Below, piece after piece: positions 1 to 10,283 of a DNA stretch of 64,000 nt. Source of the stretch: Protonemura montana (Eukaryota; Arthropoda; Insecta; Plecoptera; Nemouridae); NCBI GenBank assembly GCA_947568835.1, contig OX387602.1, positions 1,706,570-1,770,569 on the forward strand, in the 5' to 3' direction. The notes beneath the pieces were generated by a model. That model was not told where the DNA came from. It did not search any database and worked only from the letters and a program-made list of their open reading frames with translations. The position numbers and the translations under genes were made by a program. Position 1 is the stretch's first letter; every line of letters starts with the position of its first letter.

Positions 1-315
1 TTATTCCGGGGAACCTTGGCTCAGAATGACTTGTTTTTGACATAAACTATTTGAACTGGGTTTTGTCTAAACTAGTGTTATGGCTAAATCATGTAGACAT
101 GAGTTTAAAAACAATAGATTTGTTTCCCATCTCTAGTGAACGAAGTTCGGAAACTTGCATTTCAATTAAAGTCACGACTGGAGATAGGAAAACCAATTTT
201 GTACACAATACAGTCAACACCTTTTTTTCTTGTGATTCCAAAAGTAAGTCATTTGGAGCCAAAGAGACAGGATACTGCAGGCTAGTTTTACAATGGAGAT
301 CTGAAGGCTGTACAA
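1..315. other. Unassigned AT-rich sequence at window edge
   Basis: I see no recognisable exon or repeat here. It is presumably AMBRA1 intron or upstream DNA, because the AMBRA1 exons that follow on the plus strand lack their 5' partners. An open frame at 51-335 has no recognisable similarity and no convincing splice context. Confidence 0.3.
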
Positions 316-412
316 CCGTTGAGTGTAGGTTATAGGTAGAGTTTCAACGTCAATGTTACAGTCTCTGCGTGAAAGATGACTACCTTACCGGCAAAAATGC
401 AGAGTACCGGTA

Positions 413-621
413 CATCACGTTAAGTGGAGCCACTGTCGTATGAAAATTAATTTAGATATTTTTCATAGGTTACTCGCTTTTTAATATCATTACGTGTTTA
501 TCAATCGTTGAGGTAAACATTGATGGAGATTTTTTAAGCATGAAAAGTCTCAAAAGCGAGTTAACCTACGAGAAATATCGAAATTAAAATTCATACGACA
601 GTGGCTCCACTTAACGTGATG
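413..621. mobile_element. P-type MITE, 209 bp, with 8-bp target duplication
   Basis: The element starts CATCACGTTAAGTGGAGCC and ends with the exact inverse. The two arms are nearly perfect inverted repeats well beyond 30 bp and continue imperfectly to the centre. It is flanked on both sides by TACCGGTA (405-412 and 622-629). Removing one copy plus the element restores the host transposon end, as judged against that transposon's other end. Eight-bp duplications and ends of the CAT...ATG type are known for the P superfamily. No coding capacity. It was inserted into the left terminal repeat of the P-like element around it. Confidence 0.75.
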
Positions 622-1631
622 TACCGGTACCTTAGAGAAAATAATACGGGTAGGGTAGAGCCGTACAGTCTGTGTTAAAGTTTCTGTCAACTTTCTGGAC
701 CTTCTTTGGCATCACACCATGATCGCAGCAGTCGTTTGGGGTGCCAGCAGCTAGCGATTGCTGGATTTTAGTGGCACTGCCTAGGAACTACATGACTACC
801 TTACCGACTCGGCTCAGGCTATGTCAGAAAATGCGGTATTTGTGAGCCTGTCGGCGGGATCGCGATTGCCAGGTAGCGAAAAGGGTGTGCTATTTTTAGA
901 AGCGGGTAGCAACCATTCTGTTCACCAGTTCCAAACTGGCAGCACAAAACCACCTGCGTGAGACGATACCAAATGGACACATGGACTCTGTGACTTGAAA
1001 CAAGGAAATCCATTTCATTCTTTTCGATGGTTACTTTTAATCTTAAGAGATATTTAACATCAGGCTCATTCAGGTTCTTTACTTGTTTGCCATAAAAGTG
1101 GAATTTAATCTTTGACTGCGGTATTTTCTTTCTGCAACTAATTGTTCAAAAAATTCTAAATCTGAAACATTTTAATAGGTTTCTGGATGACGTTTCATTT
1201 TTAAGTGTTATGCTATAAAATTGCGACTTATGAAATAAATAATCAACAGAAATAATCCGATCCCTTCAGTTGCTGTCACAAATTAGTGCGAATTTGTTTC
1301 TCAAGGTACAGGAAAAATAAAGTATGCCCGAGGCAAAGGTGAAAAAGGAATTCCTTTTGTTTCTTCCGAGCAGGTATTCGACGCGAACCAGTGTTGTTTA
1401 TCCAACTGACTTGTCAAAGCGACAGGGCAGCGTAAAACTGACTGATAAACGGCGAGAAAGAGTGAGTTGTGCACTGAACAATGCCCCCACACCGATTAGG
1501 GTTTACAAGTGGTGGACACTGACATGGACGCACGAAAGACTCACATGGACTCACGTGTGTCGTAAGTTTTTAAGTTTTTGGTTTGCCCGATCGGCTTCCG
1601 GAAGGGAAGAATGTTGCCTAGGTCGAGAGAG

Positions 1632-2680
1632 TTACTGAGAATCTATTGGTGTCTTTGCCCGAGGCGTTGGCTCGCGTAGTTTCCTTGATGTCCATCCACA
1701 CTCTTTCCTAATTTTCACTAAAATTAAGTGACGGAAAGCGAATTGTCGATGTGAAAGACAGGGACCGTCCGAGAGCCAGTCAGGGTAAAAACATTCAACC
1801 TCGTGAGTCACTGCGTCCAGTATCCTTTCCATCAGTCGTGGTTCATGAAATGTTCGTTGCGTCACATAAACGTAGGTTTGAAGTGCAAGTCTTGAAACGT
1901 CAGTCATCATGTCAGTCGGGGGGCATAATCCACCCAAGTCGTCCTTGTCTTTGTAAAATAGAATTTAGAATTTTAGAATAAATTCCAGATCTTGATTTGG
2001 TTGGACCATGTTGATTTGGCATAGATCACATTTTAACTTTTTGATGCAAATCCTTGCGACATAGCCAGAAAAGAACCTAATTGCATTTGCCTCGAGAGAC
2101 GCGGCAGGATCAGATTCAATGCCTAGCAAGTCAACAGAGCTGTAATTTTTGTCAAAAACTGACTGATGGGCCAAGTAATCCTCCTCACTTAACTCGGTCT
2201 CGTCTATCAACTCGTCAGTCTCTAGCCGAGATACCCGAGAGCTCTTGGACAGCCAGTTTCACAGACATTCTGTTAAATTTAATACGTGCAATGTGTCGAG
2301 TGCTTAACTTAACATTGTCTGTAGCCAAGTTTGATCCCTGGTCTATGACATAATCATCTCGCACATCGCGCCAAGACACTTGCTGGACAACACCGTCTAG
2401 CGCGACAAAGAAATCTTTGCTGATAAAATTGTTTCTGATGCTTTTGAACAAATGTGGCACGTCGTAAAGAGCATATATTTTACGACCAATTGGGTGTTTG
2501 AAAAATTGTTCGCCAAGCTCCAGATTTAATTTGTTCATTAGAGATTGGTAGTTCGACCCCTGGTCACATGTGAAAGCACGAACGACTGCACCCGCTTCAA
2601 GTAGGGCTATGATATTTTGTTTCACTAATTTCAACATATCATCCCCAGACACATTTGTGCCAGCCACAGAAAATGCCTAA
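1632..2680 (-). pseudogene. P-element (THAP9-like) transposase remnant
   Basis: Minus-strand pieces at 2680-2215, 2210-1965 and 1937-1632 read as consecutive parts of a P-type transposase. The first carries the family-like stretch ALYDVPHLFKSIRNNF and an RNase H-like context (FTCDQGSNYQSLM). The second has a FFSGYVA motif typical of the region after the catalytic core. The third begins GGLCPPTDMM and looks C-terminal. A good acceptor (CTTTAG) precedes the first piece at 2680, so it was once spliced. The frame breaks near 2213 and again near 1950-1965. No THAP DNA-binding domain was recognised upstream. It cannot make an intact transposase as it stands. The family call rests on motif similarity by eye. 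Confidence 0.7.
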
Positions 2681-3187
2681 AGCATCTTGTAACCAAGATT
2701 AAGGCCTTAACAAATCGCATATTCAGTTAACAGAATTCATCAAATGTTGGGAATAAGATTGAATCCAAAAATAAGTAAATATATCTGTTTTATGAATAAT
2801 ATGTGTGGAGTACGTTTTGACGCATTGTGAGTAAAGGTCGCTTTTACCGAAACCACTCTCAGCTAGTATTTGAAAACGCAGGTAAAACGGGGGCCTTATA
2901 TTTCGCTAGTCTGCTAAGCAAAAAGATTACAATTGTTTGTGATTCTGAGTTTCTAAAAATAGTAAACCTTTCGAGCCCACCAGATGTACCTGGCTCGACC
3001 CAAAGAATTTAGTTCTTAGTTAGCCTCAGGCACGTCGATAAAGTAGTCAAAAAGTTACTAGCAATCACCGTTTGGCGCTACCGTCGAATACTACGCCCTA
3101 GCGTCATACCAGAACACCAGCCTCAATCGGTCAGAAACTCGCCCTATCCTTATACAGCTCTACCCTACCGTATTATTTTCTCTAAGC
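2681..3187. other. Interior of P-like element, no recognised coding sequence
   Basis: This lies between the transposase remnant and the right inverted repeat. It should hold the upstream transposase exons if the element were complete. I recognise none, which suggests internal deletion or heavy decay. Confidence 0.35.
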
Positions 3188-3337
3188 CGGTACTCTGCAT
3201 TTTTGTCGGAATGGTGGTCATTTAGCGGCCATCTTTCACGCAGAGACTGTAACATTGACGTTGTTTCTCTACCTAGAACCTACACTCAATGGTATAACTG
3301 GACAACTTGTTGCTGACCTCGTATCCCCGACTTGCAG

Positions 3338-6300
3338 GCATTATTCCGGACGGCGACCGGGCCAGGAAGTGTCTTCGTTTCGACAGCGTCCGTGCCCTCG
3401 CACGACGACAGAGAGCAGCACACAGGCGGGCCACGAGGCTGGGTGCGAGGGTGACACGGAGGAATCTCACGTCGAGTCAAGCTCAGCTGGGCCGAGCAAC
3501 GGTGCTGCCGCCAAGCCCCTCGCGGAGGAAGGAAGCACCGCGCGGGGCGTGAAGAGGAGTCGCAGCGAGTTGGAGTCTGAGGCCCCTTCCATCGTGACCC
3601 AACCCACGGAGACTCCTGTCAACGTCGGTCCAGCCACCTCGACGGTGGTTGCAGATGCCGGTACTGCTGGTGAAGAGCAGCCAACAGCCGGCCAAGGGAG
3701 GACAACGACCCAGGTATACCTTGTCTCTAGCTGCTGGAAGTATTTGTGTATTAGTTCCATGATGATGCAATGAGATATTCATTACTTGTGAATAATTATT
3801 ATGACCAGTTGTATTATGTCTGGCCAGTTGTATTATGTCTGGCCAGTTGTATCTGTATCTGGTTGTAATTTGGAGATAAGTACCTACTGTCTTAGTTATC
3901 TAATCAATTGTCAATTTGAAAAAGGTATTTGGTCAATCTGCACCAAATCAAATAATCAAAACTGTCACCTAACGTTACCCTTGAGTGTGCATGTTCTAGG
4001 TAAAGACACGACGTTGATGTTACAGTTTCTGCGTGAAAGATGGCCGCCAAATGACTACCTTACCGACAAAAATGCAGAGTACCGGAACATCACGTTAAGT
4101 GGAGCCACTGTCGTATGAAATTTATTTTCGATATTTCTCGTAGGCTTATTGGCTTTTGAGACTTTTTATGCTCAAAAGATCTCCATCAATGTTTACCTCA
4201 ACGATTGATATACACGTAATGATTTTAAAGAGCGAGTAACCTACGATAAATATCGAAATTAAATTTTATGCGACAGTGGCTCCACTTAACGGCGTGTTCC
4301 AGTACTCTGCGTTTTGTCGGTAAAACAGTTATTTGGAGGCCATATTTCACGCAGAAAGTTTGACGTTAACGTTCTGCCTCTACCTAGAACCTGCACACTC
4401 AACGGTTTAACATTAACGTTCTGTCTCTACCTAGAACCTGCACACTCAACGGTTTAACATTAACGTTCTGCCTCTTCCTAGAACCTGCACACTCAACGGT
4501 TTAACATTAAAGTTCTGTCTCTACCTAGAACCTGCACACTCAACGGTTTAACATTAACGTTCTGTCTCTACCTAGAACCTGCACACTCAACGGTTTAACA
4601 TTAACGTTCTGCCTCTTCCTAGAACCTGCACACTCAACGGTTTAACATTAACGCTCTGTCTCTACCTAGAACCTGCACACTCAACGGTTTAACATTAACG
4701 TTCTGTCTCTACCTAGAACCTGCACACTCAACGGTTTAACATTAACGCTCTGTCTCTACCTAGAACCTGAACACTCAACGACGTTACTGTAGATTAGGCT
4801 TGATTGAAATGATTGACATGCATCCCTTAAAGCAACCGGCCCAGTGGTTGGGATTTGTAATCCTCTCGTCCCTCATCTGCCACTGGCTTTTCTTGTTTCC
4901 AGTCGCTGCGTTCGATGATAGCGCGCCTAGAATCGCTGGTTCGCGATCAGCGTGAGCTCGCTGCGTCAGTCTCCCCAGGTACTGAAGTCTAAACTTTGCA
5001 TGTTGCCACGTTGCTCATTTTCTCGAACAACTTGAAATCTTATCGCTCGCTTTTCGTTTCAGGCTTGGACCATCAGGACGTTCCTCGCCCGACGGCAGCG
5101 GCGGGGTCCACACTTTCCGCAGAAGAGCGACTGGCGTAAGTTATCACTCGGCGTTTCTTGTGGGATCGCTTGTTTTCCCGCTCATAGCGCCACCGGTCTC
5201 TGTGCCCCACGTTCAACTGCGGAGTATTTTACATTTATTTATTTATTCTTTTAATTTTTCACAATTATTTAAATATAATATAGTTTTTTTATTATTATAA
5301 ATACTATAACCGTCTCAAAAGTTGATGCCCAAACAGGGACTAAAATGGTCTCAAAGTAGCTCAATTGGTTAGAGCAACAGCCGCGACAGGTGGAGATCAG
5401 GGTTCGTGTGGGGATCAATTTTTGAGACGGTTATTGTTTTCATAATAATAATATACCCCACGCATTGCAAGCGTTTGCAATTTAAATAAGATTTCATCTA
5501 AAAATACAGTTTAGATTCATTCAAAGAAAACGATGAGAAAACGTGAAAAAAAAACTAAGAAAAAAACCATGAGCAGTGATTTGAAAATGACCTTGTTGCT
5601 GTGGACCAAACTGTAGCTGATCATTATGTATTATGTAACTTTGAAAATGTTATTTTTGGTGACAAAAACTAAATAAAGCAATGCTTGCAAGAGGTATTGT
5701 CATATTATGCCATTAAATTTAACCGACTCCTGGTTTGAAAAATAAATCCACCGATACAGAAAGGAATAACTTACAATTAACAGATGAAATTATAATCAGC
5801 TTGGTACATTTTCACTGTTTTCTTTATTTATTTTATAAGTAGCCAAAAATAATAATTTTAAATATATTCTTATATCTATATCTCGTTGAAATTATTTTCC
5901 GTAATAAAACCTTGCCAGTGTCTCGAGCTGATCACTTGTGTTTGGCGGGTGTTTGCAGGTCTGCGCTACAGAACGAGGAGTACGAAAGCGGGCGTCTGTA
6001 TCGCAGCACGCTCAGCCGTCAGTCCCGCCTCGAAGACTGGGAGTACACACGCGAGTCAACCCGGCTCCGAGCCAGGTGAGTCCAACGTACCGCCACGGTC
6101 CATCGACAAACCTGTCTCATTCTGAATCTTGTTTCCGATTTTGTCCATCAGGCAGGTGTTGAGCCTCATGGTTGAGAGTCTCACACAGTTTTTCGAAGAA
6201 AATGGACTTTCTCACAATACTCCTCATGCCGTCTTGGATGATCAAATCTACAGTAAGAATAACTGACTCGTCACAGAATTCTTAAAAAAAAAGACGATTG

Positions 6301-9300
6301 AAGTAACTGTTAACAAAACCTCTGGTTGTCTTTCAGACTTGTTTATCCTGCTCCAACTAGCACTGGAGTTGACCGACCTGTTGCTAGCGCAGTTGGCCTC
6401 CACTAGGTAAATAAAACGGTGCTGCAAATTGCTTGAAGACGTCTATCCTTCCGGCGCGATTACCAACACTCTTCTTGTCCGTCCAGGCGTGAGCTCGAGC
6501 ACCAGTGGGTGCACCGGCTCCGCAGTCCTGTCGCGCTAGAGGCGTCGTCGTTCCGCGACGAGTTCCGCGTTGGCGATCGACCCACCTCGCGGAGGGGCCG
6601 GCCCTCGGCCGCTCGTCGCCCCCTCTTCCACCCCCGCGCCCCCAGGGACGAATCCGGTTCGGCCCGGACAGCCGGCAGCCTGCCCAGCTCGGCAGGGACC
6701 GGCACCAGCCCAACCCGAACCCCCAGACCCTTACCTACGTTTACTAGCATGTTCGGTCACGATCTTCACCTCTTGCCAGTTACCAGGCCGTCCAGCTCGA
6801 GCATTTCCAGCATACTTACCCAACCCCTGACCTCCTTTGGACAAGGTATGCTACCCCAGGATACCTCCTCCGAGGGCCCACAAGCTCAAAGCAGTCCTGT
6901 AGATACAGATGTGTCCGTGGTGGACTCCCCTGTGCCCGACTCCGCGCGTCCAACCGGGCGCATGCGCGTGGCACTCCACACGGAGACCTCCGACCGCCGG
7001 CCGTGCTTTCGCCGCGTAGGTTCCACGCCGCGTGCGGAGCGGTTCCGCGCGGAAGCGTTCCGAGTTCAGACGCCGGCGGAACGGCGCAACGACGAGCGCG
7101 AGTTCATGGTGCAGGTCAGAAGCCGCGCTAGTGTTTGCTGTTTGAAGCATTTCAGAATTACTTTATTTTTGGGTTCTACGGATGTCTTTCGATAATAACA
7201 CCAAGTCTCTTAAAAAAACTCACATTTGAGTTGAAAAACTCACACTGGTACTTTCGCTAAGCGGTTGATGTTGCGAAGCGATTCCCCACCTCTCCGTTTT
7301 TCTTGCTTTCATCGAACCTTACCAATCGCCGAAAGTACAGGTAGCTAAACGATGTCTAAAATAGGTGTCTAGTCCGTGTGCCCCAATTTCCCATTAGTGA
7401 GCGAGGAACATTTTTATTGACTAACATTTAGTCATTTGTACCGATTGTCGATGATGTAGCATGGGATTAACTAACTCTGATCGTGCCTGGCGCAAATAGC
7501 CAAGGTGCAGTCACACCGTGAAAAAAAACACCAACTGATCTTGCCATTGAGTTACAATGGTTTCTAAATAACAGTGGTCACAACCGGGATTTTTAGTAAA
7601 ACCGTGCTCCGAAGAGAGTTGAAAGTCTTACATTGACTCGGCAGGTTCGTCGCTATCAGAATGCTGTGCCAGCTGTGCCTGCGGTGCGAGTCAACGACGT
7701 TCTGGTGGTGGACCCAACTGCGATGAGTCAGCCTCGGCAAGGCCCGCCATCTCCGCCCAATCCGAGGGCACCATGGGCTACCTATGGTCCCTCGGAGGCA
7801 GAGCCTGAAGGTGGACCTTGGCGACCACAGCGATTCCTGCATCCGCGCTATCGTCTCGAGCCGCCGCACGACACTCCCTACGAGATTGCTGGCGGCGGCG
7901 ACGGATTCAACATACTTCGTGGTAGAGACAGGCTTCAAATACTGATTAGTGTAGACGATTTGTGGATCTGTAATAGATTGTTAAATGTGAATCGAAATGA
8001 CGGGGAAAACTCAGAAATGTCTTCAAATATTGAAGACAATATTGAGGGGGCAAACTGATAGTAATATTATATTATATATAGTGATATTATTCTATTTCAG
8101 ATGTCCTATTATTATTAATTAATGCTTGAGCAAACTATGCTGGTGGTAATTAAGAACAAACAGATAAATGAATAATTACCTAAATACTTACATTGATGCC
8201 TGCTCTTTTTTTAGGACCAAGACTTTACAATTCTTAACTTATAAATTTTAATTCTTCAGTCATGGGGCCGGCGTTTGCTACTGAACACGTGGTACTAGCT
8301 GATTCACCAGTCATGCCCAACCATCGGATCCAAGCCTGGGACTTCACTGATATGTACATTCCAGACATTACCGATGGTCTGTACCACAATATTTAGATTC
8401 TATTACATTTAATCAACACTTGATCAATTAAATTGTCTAAAAATAATGTCATTCATGCAGTGGAAAAGAATGTGGTTGCCTCCGAGTGCAAGATACACAA
8501 CGATGCCAGCGTGGACGTCTCGAGCGATGGCAAGCTGCTGGTGACGTTGCTGCCATCGGGCCGTCTCAGCATGACCACGATGCTTGGTTTGTAGACTTTT
8601 CTAGACATTCTATTAGGTTGCGTGAATGGAGGAGGGATTTACAAGAGATTTTGGGGTGCTGCTAATAATGTATTTAATTTTGTATTTATTTTCGTTTATT
8701 TCACCCAAAAATTACAGTCGTTGATTTGTAATGTGCCAAAGGGCTGGGATAACGAGTATGTTGATTGGGAAAGTAAGGGGAGAGTGCAGAACTTACTGAA
8801 CAGGAGTGGCAGGCCGCAATAGTGGAAATTCGTTGTTTAACTTTTTGGCTGTTGCCTTTATCACTGGAGAGAAGAGGCTCATGTTTTATAAATCAGAAGT
8901 GCAAGCCATTTGTTCTAAATCCACTAAACAACCAATTATAATGTACATTAATGTTACGACATTCACATGAATGGAACGTACATAAAATGTTTGGGATAAA
9001 GTCCTTTACTGTCTTGGAATTCCTCGGGAGGTTGTACTTCTCGTTCAAAGGCAATAGATAGGTCTTCGTCCCCTTTCGCAATAGACCATTTTAACGTCGG
9101 TAAGATGCATCCCTCCTTCTCTCCTCCCTGTTCACTTATCTGAAAGTTTAGATGCTTGTCCAGGAAATCAGATGCAGAATGTTGCTAGATGTTAAGTTAA
9201 ATGTTGTCCAACCAAAGACCAAGCTGTGCAATAAAGACATTAGCAGACATTAACCAGACATCCAGTAAAAAGTAATCATTAAATTGGTGTTAAGGTAATG

Positions 9301-10283
9301 CGGCACACTCAGTAAAGTAACACAGAGAATCACATGCTTGTCGTTCAAACATAATAGGGAAATCTCTTTAAATTTGAAACTATTTTCTTTTTTTTGTGAG
9401 AAAATAATGAACACGTATTTTTTTATTTGCTTCTAAATCTAATTTTGAATAAAATATACCTGTTTAAAATGTTTGCGTTTCAATCTCGTACGAAAATAAG
9501 GGTCGCAATTTTTTATGACGTATTGTGAAATCTGACGTCAGTATGACGTCAAAAAACGTCAAGAAACAGTAGCCAACGCAAAGGAGACCCAAAATGACGT
9601 CAGAACACTACTTCTGACGTCACAGCTCGTTTTCATCCCGCCACGAGAATTTATATTTTAGCCATTCTTAAAACAAATAGAAATAGAGAAGTTATGATCG
9701 GATTGTAAAAAGAAAAAATACGTCAGATTTTATTTAAACGCGTATTTGAACACATTGATAATAATTAAATAATAATCTTAAGGAGATTTCTCTATTGTCA
9801 TATCTTTAAACACCTTTTTGTGTTAACTTTTCTGGTAAGGTTGCTCTTCACTTCTAGAATTCTCTCATGCGGCATTTTGCCACTGTAGTTACCAACAGAT
9901 GAACAAAGCATGGTTCGCTGGGTCTGGTTGCAGGTATCTACAGCTTGGAGTGGGAAACGCTCGGCCAATGCCTGTACACGACAAGGTTCGACCAGAACGC
10001 AGTGTCTGTCAGCTTGTCCCCTGTCAGCCGGCACCTACTGGTGGGGCTTGCATCGCGGCGGGTTGGTGCTATCATGACCGACTTGCACACAATGGCGCAG
10101 ATCTTTAGACTGGACAAAGCGGCAGGCCCGGGATCCTCACGTGGCAGGTTGTGTCACCTGCGCGACATCGAGCATGGCCGCGAGCAGCCGTTCATGAGCA
10201 TCAACTGTATCCGATGGGCACCAGTCGCTGGTCAGGGACTCGTGTTTGGCACCAATAACGGGCAGCTCAAGGTGCTCAGGTAG
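3338..10283 (+). CDS. AMBRA1: AMBRA1 homologue (autophagy scaffold), 5' partial, 12 exons
   Basis: Exons: 3338-3713, 4903-4978, 5063-5135, 5959-6075, 6152-6252, 6337-6406, 6487-7114, 7645-7921, 8260-8376, 8461-8586, 9934-10283. The first may hide a further boundary. All junctions keep phase, giving about 770 residues. AMBRA1 is a WD40 scaffold that links Beclin-1 and the CUL4-DDB1 ligase to autophagy and cyclin D turnover. The C-terminal exons match the family's conserved block: an [12 protein letters not shown] segment, [19 protein letters not shown], then [19 protein letters not shown] and [13 protein letters not shown]. The middle is low-complexity and Arg/Ser/Pro-rich, as in the family's disordered centre. 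A helical stretch starts at [16 protein letters not shown]. The N-terminal WD repeats are missing and should lie upstream of the window. The TAG stop falls at CAG|GTAGTC, a possible weak donor, so a further C-terminal exon like the human tail cannot be excluded. Confidence 0.88.
4008..4370. mobile_element. Foldback element related to the P-like terminal repeats
   Basis: This copy has roughly 110-bp inverted arms. The outer part (TTTCTGCGTGAAAGATGG... to CAGAGTACCGG) matches the ends of the 316-3292 transposon. The inner part (ATCACGTTAAGTGGAGCCAC) matches the MITE at 413-621, and the right arm mirrors both. So this element carries the MITE at the same site inside the transposon terminus, but with the transposase interior gone. 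It lies in an AMBRA1 intron. No coding sequence. Confidence 0.65.
4371..4780. repeat. 47-bp tandem array, about 8.7 copies
   Basis: Units begin at 4371, 4418, 4465, 4512, 4559, 4606, 4653, 4700 and 4747, an exact 47-bp period. Each contains CTACCTAGAACCTGCACACT followed by CAACGGTTTAACATTAAC. Units differ at a few positions (GTTCTGCC, GTTCTGTC, GCTCTGTC, CTTCC for CTACC). The unit is homologous to the outermost part of the P-like terminal repeat (GAGTGTAGGTTCTAGGTAGAG at about 3260-3290, inverted). The array therefore arose by amplifying a transposon end. Intronic in AMBRA1. Confidence 0.9.
5305..5520 (+). mobile_element. tRNA-derived SINE-like element, copy A
   Basis: A tRNA-like core reads AGCTCAATTGGTTAGAGCA (A box) at about 5354 and GGTTCGTGTGG (degenerate B box) about 45 bp later, on the plus strand. 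It lies between inverted flanks GTCTCAAAAGTTGATG and GATCAATTTTTGAGAC. Downstream is an A/T-rich body with GCAAGCGTTTGCAATTTAAA, shared with the copy at 28195-28420. Pol III transcription is inferred only. It lies in an AMBRA1 intron. Confidence 0.6.
9353..9796. mobile_element. MITE-like repeat with four TGACGTCA palindromes
   Basis: The ends are short inverted repeats, AATAGGGAAATCTC on the left and its near-inverse GGAGATTTCTCTATT on the right, with further weak mirror similarity inside. The left half (about 9353-9520) recurs inverted at about 27945-28145. The middle has perfect TGACGTCA at 9533, 9544, 9595 and 9614. No coding capacity. It lies in the last AMBRA1 intron, about 140 bp before the final exon. 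No clear target duplication was seen. Confidence 0.5.

Larger units (their letters stand above)
316..3292 (-). mobile_element. Decayed P-element-like DNA transposon with about 100-bp inverted ends
   Basis: The left end (316-410) and right end (3188-3292) are inverted copies. Both carry, in the same order, a GTTGAGTGTAGGTT block, an ACGTCAATGTTACAG block, CTCTGCGTGAAAGATG and CAAAAATGCAGAGTACCGG. Just inside, TTAGAGAAAATAATACGG at about 633 recurs inverted at about 3165, so the repeat continues inward past an inserted MITE. The interior holds minus-strand pieces of a P-type (THAP9-like) transposase. I could not identify a THAP zinc finger, and the transposase is frame-broken, so the copy looks dead. 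The exact outer ends and target duplication are not resolved. The right end lies about 45 bp upstream of an AMBRA1 splice acceptor, so the element sits in or beside an AMBRA1 intron. Confidence 0.65.

Noticed and set aside
3255-3782. Four overlapping open frames on both strands
   Set aside because: All but one are shadows of the GC-rich AMBRA1 exon. The real frame was chosen by phase continuity with the next exon.
6384-6750. Minus-strand open frames opposite the AMBRA1 exon
   Set aside because: They are GC-rich shadows; the plus frame continues in phase through splice sites on both sides.
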